A DNA stretch of 9,898 nucleotides from an uncultured Eubacteriales bacterium (GTDB taxonomy: Bacteria > Bacillota_A > Clostridia > Lachnospirales > Lachnospiraceae). The position numbers and the translations under genes were made by a program. The notes under the pieces were generated by a model. The model was not told the DNA's origin. It saw only the letters and a program-made list of their open reading frames with translations, and ran no database searches. Positions 1 to 5,785 of this stretch are shown here, one piece after another (position 1 is the first letter of the stretch; each line of letters starts with the position of its first letter). The stretch is from the NCBI GenBank assembly GCA_902803345.1, contig CADCPV010000461.1, positions 1 through 9,898 of the forward strand. The letters are read 5' to 3'.

Positions 1-219
1 ATGGAAAACTGTTACGAGCTGATTCACACCTACCTGATCTCCCGGCGCCGCCGCATGTATGTTTCCAATTCCGGCGATACCGCAGACCTTTCGGACTATT
101 CGTCCTCAGGCGGGACTTCTCATGAAACCAAAGCGCTTCCGGACTCGATTTTACCAAAGACCCCTTCCCGGAACAAAGATGTCACAGATGATCCTGCGGA
201 TGATCCGAAAGCAAAGTGA
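1..219 (+). CDS. Possible C-terminal fragment of an unidentified plus-strand gene
   Basis: The frame is open from the left edge to a TGA at 217-219. Codon 1 happens to be ATG, but no upstream sequence is available to test for a ribosome binding site, so this may be the tail of a longer protein. The 72 visible residues are hydrophilic, with an RRRR cluster near residues 15-18, a Ser/Gly/Asp/Thr-rich middle and an acidic C-terminus; there is no membrane segment or recognisable motif. Codon choice resembles the neighbouring genes, which is why I keep it. It converges on the cvfB-like gene and overlaps its 3' end by 38 bp. I do not recognise a family. It could also be a chance open frame in the cvfB downstream region. 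Confidence 0.3.
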   Translation: MENCYELIHTYLISRRRRMYVSNSGDTADLSDYSSSGGTSHETKALPDSILPKTPSRNKDVTDDPADDPKAK

Positions 220-1072
220 CTTCTTTTTCTCCGATCCGGATTTTTCCAGCTTTCAGGAGAGATCCAAGTGCCTTTTTAAACCCATTCTTGCTCATCTGAA
301 GCTCACGCCGAATGATTTCCGGCGAAGCACTTTCTGAGAACGGCAGCACACCGCCGTATTCATCTATTTTCTTCAGGATCGTTTCCGTATCCCGAGCAAT
401 CTGTTCATAATCCCTTGCCCGAACCGAGAGATCCAGTTTTCCGTCTTCCCGGACTCGTACAACACGGCCGGAAACCGTCTCTCCGAGCCGGTATTTTCTG
501 AATACCTGGGCGCTCGGAATCAGCCCGAAAATCCTGCGCGCAGGGTCTTCCTGTTTCGGTTCGACCGCCACAAAAACACCGTAGTTTTTTTCGATCCGGT
601 AGACGACGCCTGTGAAAGGGTCTTCTTCCCGGAACTCATTGCGCTTTGCAGGTGAAAGACGGTTATAAATTCTGCTTGTCGCAGACAGCCGTCCGGAGCG
701 GTCCAGGTACAGGTAGACCAGGACCTCATCCTGCGCCGAAAGGCGCTCTTCCTGCTCCCGGAAGGGAATCAGAAGATCCTTTTCCAGGCCCCAGTCCAGG
801 AATGCGCCGACCTTCGTCACGGCCCGGACCCGAAGGCGTGCGAATTCACCGAGCCTGATTTTCGGATCTGCTGTCGTGGCAATCAGCCGGTCTTCCGAGT
901 CACGGTACAGAAAAACTCGAATCGAATCGCCGGCCTGAAGACCAGAGGGAACCTGCTTTTTGGGAAGCAGCACGCTCTCTTCGGTCCCGGTTTTTCCGAG
1001 GTAGACGCCGAACTCCGTTTCCCGGAGTACGGTCAGTGTTTCCGTCTGTCCGATGTTGAAATCTGTTTTCAT
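182..1072 (-). CDS. cvfB: CvfB/YitL-type S1 RNA-binding protein with C-terminal winged helix
   Basis: This 296-residue protein matches the length and layout of the CvfB family (Staphylococcus CvfB, Bacillus YitL), cytoplasmic proteins with S1-like OB folds that bind RNA. Visible architecture: two divergent S1-like repeats at about residues 1-65 and 70-135, a more typical S1 domain at about 150-220 (a GVVYRIEKNYGVFVAV strand pattern and an SVRARDYEQ end), and a winged-helix region at about 225-290 with FSESASPEIIRRELQMSKNGFKKALG and a GKIRI wing. In Staphylococcus the family affects virulence-gene expression; the role elsewhere is unsettled. The start is supported by AAGGA at 1085-1089, 12 nt upstream of the ATG, a slightly long spacing. 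It lies downstream of nifJ on the same strand but behind a terminator, so it probably has its own promoter, which I could not pinpoint. Its 3' end overlaps the convergent frame at the window edge. Confidence 0.88.
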   Translation of the reverse strand: MKTDFNIGQTETLTVLRETEFGVYLGKTGTEESVLLPKKQVPSGLQAGDSIRVFLYRDSEDRLIATTADPKIRLGEFARLRVRAVTKVGAFLDWGLEKDLLIPFREQEERLSAQDEVLVYLYLDRSGRLSATSRIYNRLSPAKRNEFREEDPFTGVVYRIEKNYGVFVAVEPKQEDPARRIFGLIPSAQVFRKYRLGETVSGRVVRVREDGKLDLSVRARDYEQIARDTETILKKIDEYGGVLPFSESASPEIIRRELQMSKNGFKKALGSLLKAGKIRIGEKEVTLLSDHPQDHL

Positions 1073-1104
1073 AGGGTAATTCCGTCCTTATTCAGTCTGT
1101 CGGT

Positions 1105-1124
1105 GCGAAAGGATCTCCTTTCGC
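1105..1124 (-). other. Small perfect hairpin in the cvfB leader
   Basis: Arms GCGAAAGG (1105-1112) and CCTTTCGC (1117-1124) enclose the 4-nt loop ATCT. The hairpin sits about 33 nt upstream of the cvfB ATG and directly after the T-run of the nifJ terminator. No T-run follows it on the minus strand, so it is not itself a convincing terminator. Its GAAAGG/CCTTTC arms can also pair with the arms of the neighbouring terminator at 1130-1157, so alternative folds are possible. Confidence 0.5.
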
Positions 1125-1125
1125 G

Positions 1126-1157
1126 AAAAGAAAGGCAGTAGAAAGCTACTGCCTTTC
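1126..1157 (-). terminator. Rho-independent terminator downstream of nifJ
   Basis: Perfect 12-bp arms at 1130-1141 (GAAAGGCAGTAG) and 1146-1157 (CTACTGCCTTTC) enclose a 4-nt loop. Read on the minus strand, the stem ends in CCTTTC and runs directly into TTTT (1126-1129), giving a U-rich tract. This is the best terminator in the window. It lies about 70 nt after the nifJ stop codon and separates nifJ from cvfB. On the plus strand no T-run follows, so it acts in one direction. Confidence 0.8.
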
Positions 1158-1184
1158 CTTGCTGCATATGTTGTTCTATGCTGC

Positions 1185-1212
1185 GGCTTTGCCGGATCTG
1201 TCCGGCAAAGCC
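1185..1212 (-). other. 3' hairpin just after the nifJ stop codon
   Basis: Perfect 12-bp arms GGCTTTGCCGGA (1185-1196) and TCCGGCAAAGCC (1201-1212) enclose the tetraloop TCTG (CAGA in the nifJ transcript). It begins 15 nt after the nifJ stop. No T-run follows on either strand, so it is more likely a 3'-end stabilising hairpin, or a terminator without a classical U-tract, than a standard terminator. The central 10 nt GGATCTGTCC recur exactly in the hairpin after gltX at 7701-7710. Confidence 0.6.
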
Positions 1213-1227
1213 TCTTCAGATAAATGA

Positions 1228-4200
1228 TTATTCCACAACTTCTCTTGCGTACATTTCCTTCAGCTCATTGAGGTGTTTGTAGCGAAGTTCTGCATTCTTG
1301 GCAGCCTTGTCAAACAGCTTCTCGGCGCGCTCCGGGAACGAACGGGTCAGAGACGAGTAACGAGCCTCATTCAGGATGAACTCCTTGTAATCCGTGGTCG
1401 GTGCCTTGGAGTCGATCGTGAGCGGGTTCTTGCCTTCAGCCTTGAGTGCCGGATTGAAGCGGAACAGGTTCCAGTAGCCGCAGTCCACAGCCTTCTTCAT
1501 CTCGGACTGGCAGTTGGTCATGCCGCCCTTAATGGAGTGCATTTCACACGGTGCATAGCCGATGACGATAGACGGTCCCGGATAAGCTTCCGCTTCCTTG
1601 AGGGCCTTCAGGGTCTGGTTGCGGTCCGCACCCATAGCAATCTGTGCCACGTAAATGTAACCGTAGGACATTGAGATCTCAGAGAGCATCTTCTTCTGGA
1701 TTTCCTTGCCGGCCGCTGCAAACTGTGCAACCTGACCGATGTTGCTGGCCTTCGAAGCCTGTCCGCCGGTATTCGAATAAACTTCAGTATCAAAGACCAT
1801 GATGTTCACATCCTCGCCGGATGCAAGCACGTGATCCAGTCCGCCGTAACCGATGTCATATGCCCAGCCGTCGCCGCCGAAGATCCAGATGGACTTCTTG
1901 TTGAGGTATTCCGCGTGATCCAGAATATCCTGGCAGAAGTCACACTTCTCGGGAAGTGCTTCGATCGCTGCAACAAGCGCCTTGGACGCTGCCTGGTTCT
2001 TCTCGCCGTCATTAACGGTATCAAGATAAGCCTCAGCAGCTGCCTTGACTTCTTCCGGATGCTCGTCAGATGCTGCGATTGCCTTCACCTTTTCGATCAG
2101 GCGGTTCCGGATTGCCTTCTGGCCGAGGTACATGCCGTAGCCATGCTCGGCGTTGTCTTCAAACAGGGAGTTCGCCCATGCCGGACCCTTGCCCTCAGCA
2201 GTCGTGGTATACGGGCTGGTTGCCGCGGGGCCGCCCCAGATGGAAGAACATCCGGTTGCGTTGGAGATATACATTCTGTCGCCGAAGAGCTGTGTGATGA
2301 GACGTGCATAAGAGGTCTCTGCACAGCCTGCACAGGAGCCGGAGAACTCCAGAAGCGGCTTCTTGTACTGGGAGCCGATAACGGTACCGGTATTGACAAG
2401 CTCCTTCTTCTCGGTAACTTCAGCCACACAGTAATCAAATACTGCCTGCTGCGCATCCTGCGTCTCACGCGGCTTCATGACAAGGGACTTCGTCGGGCAG
2501 ACGCCTACGCAGACCGCACAGCCCATGCAGTCCATCGGAGATACAGCCATGGTGAACTTGTAGCCGGCTTTCTTGACGAGAGCTGCCTTCTCGGCATACT
2601 GCGTGATTTCGGGAGCCTTTGCAGCTTCTTCTTCGGAAAGTGCGAACGGACGGATCGTCGCATGCGGGCAGACAAACGCACAGGCGTTGCAGGCCACACA
2701 GGTTGCAGCGTTCCATTCCGGAACCATCACAGCGACGCCGCGCTTCTCGTAAGCGGATGCGCCCTGCTCGAAGGTGCCGTCTGCATGATCGTTGAAAGCG
2801 GAAACAGATACACTGTAGCCGTCCATCTTGCCGGCCGGCCGCATGATGTTCTCGACCTGCTTCACAAGTCTTCCGGCGCCTTCTTCCACCGCTGCCTTCT
2901 TTTCGTCAACCGCATCCTTCCACTCGGCCGGAACTTCGACCTTCTTATAGGCATTGACGCCGAGATCGATAGCCTTATGGTTCATGTCGACCACATCCTG
3001 GCCTTTCCGGAGGTAGGACTTCGTAGCCGCATCCTTCATGTGCTGAACCGCTTCTTCGATCGGCATAACATTTGCAAGTGCGAAGAACGCTGCCTGAAGG
3101 GTGGTGTTCGTACGCTTGCCCATGCCGATGGATGCGGCAAGATCAATTGCATTGATGGTGTAGAGCTGGATGTCGTTGTTTGCGATGTAGCGCTTGGTTT
3201 CCGCGTTCAGCTTCTCCGCAAGTTCTGCCTCGTCCCACTGGCAGTTGATCAGGAACACCCCGCCCGGCTTCACATCGTTGACCATCTTGTAGCCTTTTTC
3301 AATGTAGGACGGATTGTGACATGCCACGAAATCTGCCTTGTTGATGTAGTAGGGGCTCTTGATGGGCTTATCGCCGAACCTGAGATGCGAAACGGTGATG
3401 CCGCCGGTCTTCTTGGAGTCGTACTGGAAGTAAGCCTGTACGTACTTGTCGGTGTAGTCGCCGATGATCTTGATGGAGTTCTTGTTTGCGCCGACGGTTC
3501 CGTCGCCGCCCAGACCCCAGAACTTGCACTCGATCGTGCCTTCCGCAGCGGTATTGGGTGCCGGCTTCTCCTCTAAAGAAAGGAAGGTAACATCATCGTT
3601 GATGCCGATCGTGAAGTGCTTCTTCATGTCGTCCTTGGCAAGCTCTTCGTACACTGCGAATACGGATGCCGGAGGCGTATCCTTGCTGCCGAGGCCGTAA
3701 CGTCCGCCGATGACCTTGATGCCTTCGCGGCCGGTCTCGGAAAGAGCAGTTACAACATCGAGATACAGGGGCTCGCCTAAAGCGCCTGGCTCTTTGGTGC
3801 GGTCCAGAACCGCGATCTTCTTTACGGTTTCGGGAATCGCTTCAACAAGTTTTGCGGGAACGAAGGGACGGTACAGACGAACCTTTACGAGGCCGACCTT
3901 CTCGCCCTGTGCCATCAGGTAATCAATGACTTCTTCCGCGACGTCGCAGATGGAGCCCATCGCGATAATCACGCGCTCGGCATCCGGTGCGCCGTAGTAG
4001 TTGAAGAGTTTGTAATCGGTTCCGAGCTTCTCATTAACCTTGCACATATACTCTTCCACAACAGCGGGAAGCGCATCGTAGTATTCGTTGCAGGCTTCTC
4101 TGTGCTGGAAGAAGATGTCGTCATTCTCATGGCTGCCGCGCATGACGGGGCGCTCGGGGTTCAGGGCGCGCTTGCGGAATGCCTCCACAGCGTCCATATC

Positions 4201-4785
4201 GACCATTTCCTTCAGGTCATCATAGTCCCAGATCTCGATCTTCTGAATCTCGTGGGAGGTGCGGAAACCGTCGAAGAAGTTCAGGAACGGTACACGGCCC
4301 TTGATGGCGGCAAGATGTGCTACCGCGCCAAGATCCATGACTTCCTGCGGGTTTGTCTCGGCAAGCATCGCAAAACCGGTCTGACGGCAGGCATACACGT
4401 CAGAGTGGTCGCCGAAAATGTTCAGCGCATGGCTCGCGACGCAGCGTGCGGAAACGTGGAAAACTGCCGGGAGCAGTTCGCCGGCGATCTTATACATGTT
4501 CGGGATCATCAGAAGAAGACCCTGGGAAGCCGTATAAGTCGTCGTCAGTGCGCCGGCTGCGAGAGAACCGTGAACGGTTCCGGATGCACCCGCTTCTGAC
4601 TGCATTTCAGCCACCTTTACGGTAGTGCCGAAAATGTTCTTCTGTCCGGCGGCTGACCACTGGTCTACATAGTCGGCCATCGGGCTGGACGGGGTGATCG
4701 GATAAATGCCGGCCACTTCGGTAAATGCATACGAGACATGAGCCGCAGCATTATTGCCGTCCATGGTTTTCATTTTTCTAGCCAT
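1228..4785 (-). CDS. nifJ: Pyruvate:ferredoxin (flavodoxin) oxidoreductase, single-chain PFOR
   Basis: PFOR oxidatively decarboxylates pyruvate with CoA to acetyl-CoA and CO2 and reduces ferredoxin or flavodoxin; it is a cytoplasmic core enzyme of anaerobes. The start at 4785 gives 1185 residues. The open frame extends to an ATG at 4803, but that codon overlaps the AGGAGG site (4795-4800), which lies 9 nt before the ATG at 4785. This start also puts the active-site Thr, Glu and Arg at 31, 64 and 114, as in Desulfovibrio africanus PFOR. Domain order: pyruvate/TPP domain with YPITPSSP; transketolase-C-like domain (about 260-400); gamma domain with GLGGDGTVGANK (about 415-620); two CX2CX2CX3CP ferredoxin motifs (Cys 696/699/702/706 and 753/756/759/763); and a TPP domain with GDGWAYDIG and SNTGGQ (Asn1005). 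Proximal-cluster cysteines 818, 821, 846 and 1080 are all present. It appears complete and monocistronic. Confidence 0.97.
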   Translation of the reverse strand: MARKMKTMDGNNAAAHVSYAFTEVAGIYPITPSSPMADYVDQWSAAGQKNIFGTTVKVAEMQSEAGASGTVHGSLAAGALTTTYTASQGLLLMIPNMYKIAGELLPAVFHVSARCVASHALNIFGDHSDVYACRQTGFAMLAETNPQEVMDLGAVAHLAAIKGRVPFLNFFDGFRTSHEIQKIEIWDYDDLKEMVDMDAVEAFRKRALNPERPVMRGSHENDDIFFQHREACNEYYDALPAVVEEYMCKVNEKLGTDYKLFNYYGAPDAERVIIAMGSICDVAEEVIDYLMAQGEKVGLVKVRLYRPFVPAKLVEAIPETVKKIAVLDRTKEPGALGEPLYLDVVTALSETGREGIKVIGGRYGLGSKDTPPASVFAVYEELAKDDMKKHFTIGINDDVTFLSLEEKPAPNTAAEGTIECKFWGLGGDGTVGANKNSIKIIGDYTDKYVQAYFQYDSKKTGGITVSHLRFGDKPIKSPYYINKADFVACHNPSYIEKGYKMVNDVKPGGVFLINCQWDEAELAEKLNAETKRYIANNDIQLYTINAIDLAASIGMGKRTNTTLQAAFFALANVMPIEEAVQHMKDAATKSYLRKGQDVVDMNHKAIDLGVNAYKKVEVPAEWKDAVDEKKAAVEEGAGRLVKQVENIMRPAGKMDGYSVSVSAFNDHADGTFEQGASAYEKRGVAVMVPEWNAATCVACNACAFVCPHATIRPFALSEEEAAKAPEITQYAEKAALVKKAGYKFTMAVSPMDCMGCAVCVGVCPTKSLVMKPRETQDAQQAVFDYCVAEVTEKKELVNTGTVIGSQYKKPLLEFSGSCAGCAETSYARLITQLFGDRMYISNATGCSSIWGGPAATSPYTTTAEGKGPAWANSLFEDNAEHGYGMYLGQKAIRNRLIEKVKAIAASDEHPEEVKAAAEAYLDTVNDGEKNQAASKALVAAIEALPEKCDFCQDILDHAEYLNKKSIWIFGGDGWAYDIGYGGLDHVLASGEDVNIMVFDTEVYSNTGGQASKASNIGQVAQFAAAGKEIQKKMLSEISMSYGYIYVAQIAMGADRNQTLKALKEAEAYPGPSIVIGYAPCEMHSIKGGMTNCQSEMKKAVDCGYWNLFRFNPALKAEGKNPLTIDSKAPTTDYKEFILNEARYSSLTRSFPERAEKLFDKAAKNAELRYKHLNELKEMYAREVVE

Positions 4786-4879
4786 ATGGAATTCCCTCCT
4801 CATATCATTGAAACTACGGGTAAAACCGGCTTCTCCGGGTACCGCAGAAACTGCACCGGCCCGTAAAAACCCACTTTAC

Positions 4880-4900
4880 CATAGTTACAGGTTCACTATG
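4880..4900 (-). promoter_or_regulatory. Operator-like dyad at the predicted nifJ start site
   Basis: CATAGT (4880-4885) and ACTATG (4895-4900) are perfect 6-bp inverted arms separated by 9 bp. From the nifJ promoter the expected start site is near 4897, so the dyad spans about -4 to +18, where a bound protein would block initiation. A second, weaker dyad, GTAAA-N7-TTTAC (4863-4879), follows directly. The bases do not match the Rex or CcpA consensus closely. No cognate regulator can be named from sequence alone. Confidence 0.4.
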
Positions 4901-4903
4901 TTC

Positions 4904-4932
4904 AGTATAGCCGTTTTTCCGCTTTTTTTCAA
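4904..4932 (-). promoter_or_regulatory. Predicted sigma-A-type promoter of nifJ
   Basis: On the minus strand, -35 TTGAAA (4932-4927) and -10 TATACT (4909-4904) are separated by exactly 17 bp. Each hexamer is close to TTGACA/TATAAT. Initiation would fall near 4897, leaving a leader of about 110 nt before the ATG at 4785. That leader holds the dyads at 4863-4900 and ends in the strong AGGAGG site. An AT-rich tract with phased repeats lies directly upstream of the -35. Confidence 0.7.
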
Positions 4933-4934
4933 CT

Positions 4935-4971
4935 GATTTTTGGAAGAAAAGGGGATTTTCGGGAAGAAAAG
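4935..4971. repeat. Direct repeat of AraC-site geometry between the divergent promoters
   Basis: GGAAGAAAAG occurs at 4942-4951 and again at 4962-4971, offset by exactly 20 bp (about two helical turns). The match extends leftward: each copy is preceded by GATTTT (4935-4940 and 4954-4959) with a spacer of 1 or 2 nt, and followed by NGG. The pair fills the gap between the nifJ -35 (to 4932) and the regulator -35 (from 4978). Tandem direct half-sites about 21 bp apart are typical for AraC-family dimers, so this is a candidate site for the adjacent regulator. Confidence 0.5.
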
Positions 4972-4977
4972 CGGCAA

Positions 4978-5005
4978 TTGACTTTTCCGGTTCCTGTTTT
5001 ATGAT
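4978..5005 (+). promoter_or_regulatory. Predicted promoter of the AraC-family gene
   Basis: A -35 TTGACT (4978-4983) and a -10 TATGAT (5000-5005) are separated by 16 bp, each one base from consensus. With a usual 6-nt discriminator, transcription would begin at about 5012, the A of the start codon. There is no room for a Shine-Dalgarno site, and none is seen in the 20 nt before the ATG. Confidence 0.6.
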
Positions 5006-5011
5006 GATAGT

Positions 5012-5785
5012 ATGATTACGGTCCAGTATGCCGGCTGTCACCAGACAGAGGAGAACTATATCCGCATCCATCGTCCGAAGGGCTCCGGGGGATACCTGCT
5101 GCTCTTTTTTGAGTCGGCCATGCACGTCATCACCGAAGAATCCATCGAAACAGCGGAACCCGGCGCCTGCATTCTCTACCCGCCGGGTGTCCTGCAGGAC
5201 TACAGCGCGATCCGGGATGCCCGGGTCAGTTTTATTCATTTTACGACGGAAGCAGAAGATCTCAGGCAGTTTTCCGTCCCGCAGAACCGGATATTTTACC
5301 CGGAAGACCCGGACTATGTCATGAGCATTCTCTCCAGAATCGATACGGAATTCTTTACAAGGGACCTGCTGTCGGATGTTGTACTCGACCAGGAAGTACG
5401 GCAGCTTCTGATCCTCTTTTCCCGGGAGCGTCACGCGCAGATCCTTGAAGAGCGCGAGGGCACGCAGCTGTACCGGCTTTTCCTGCAGGCGCGCTACACC
5501 ATGCTTGCAAACTGTGAACGGGAGTGGGCCTCCACCAATATGTGTGAGATGGTCTCCCTCTCAAGAAGCCAGTTTTACAAATACTACAACGACTTTTTCG
5601 GTGTTTCGCCGATGGCTGACCTCAACCGGGCACGGATCGAACGAGCCAGAATCCTGCTTTCGGACCACACCATCTCTGTCACCGAGGTCGCCCGCCGCTG
5701 CGGCTACCGCTCGATCCAGCATTTCTCCCGGACCTTCCGGGAACACTGCGGAGTTTCGCCCGTCAATTATCAGAAGAGCCTCTGA
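5012..5785 (+). CDS. AraC-family transcriptional regulator
   Basis: The 257-residue protein has an N-terminal cupin-like sensing region (about 1-95; YLLLFF strand, then PGACILYPPGVLQDY, typical of AraC sugar-binding folds), an alpha-helical linker (about 100-160) and the two-helix-turn-helix DNA-binding domain. HTH1 is at about 172-198 (TNMCEMVSLSRSQFYKYYND) and HTH2 at about 221-247, ending in the family signature GYRSIQHFSRTFREHCGVSP. The ligand cannot be read from the sequence. It is divergent from nifJ with 226 bp between start codons, and a direct repeat of AraC-site geometry lies there, so control of nifJ and of itself is a reasonable inference, not shown. It has no Shine-Dalgarno site and is probably expressed from a leaderless mRNA. 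Its 3' end overlaps the convergent helicase gene by 23 bp. Confidence 0.93.
   Translation: MITVQYAGCHQTEENYIRIHRPKGSGGYLLLFFESAMHVITEESIETAEPGACILYPPGVLQDYSAIRDARVSFIHFTTEAEDLRQFSVPQNRIFYPEDPDYVMSILSRIDTEFFTRDLLSDVVLDQEVRQLLILFSRERHAQILEEREGTQLYRLFLQARYTMLANCEREWASTNMCEMVSLSRSQFYKYYNDFFGVSPMADLNRARIERARILLSDHTISVTEVARRCGYRSIQHFSRTFREHCGVSPVNYQKSL

Noticed and set aside
1073..1227. A promoter for cvfB
   Set aside because: I looked on the minus strand for -35/-10 pairs and found only poor matches, so none is called even though one is expected after the terminator.
1831..3576. A 581-codon open frame on the plus strand inside nifJ
   Set aside because: It lies entirely antisense to a PFOR with every catalytic and cluster residue intact. 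Its translation is Cys/Arg/Leu-rich with no domain, as expected from the biased codons of a highly expressed gene.
4786..4803. The upstream in-frame ATG of nifJ at 4803
   Set aside because: It overlaps the AGGAGG ribosome binding site itself. Starting at 4785 gives correct spacing and aligns the active-site residues with D. africanus PFOR numbering.
4814..5434. A 206-codon minus-strand frame spanning the nifJ-araC gap
   Set aside because: It covers both predicted promoters and the 5' half of the AraC-type gene on the opposite strand. The translation shows no domain.
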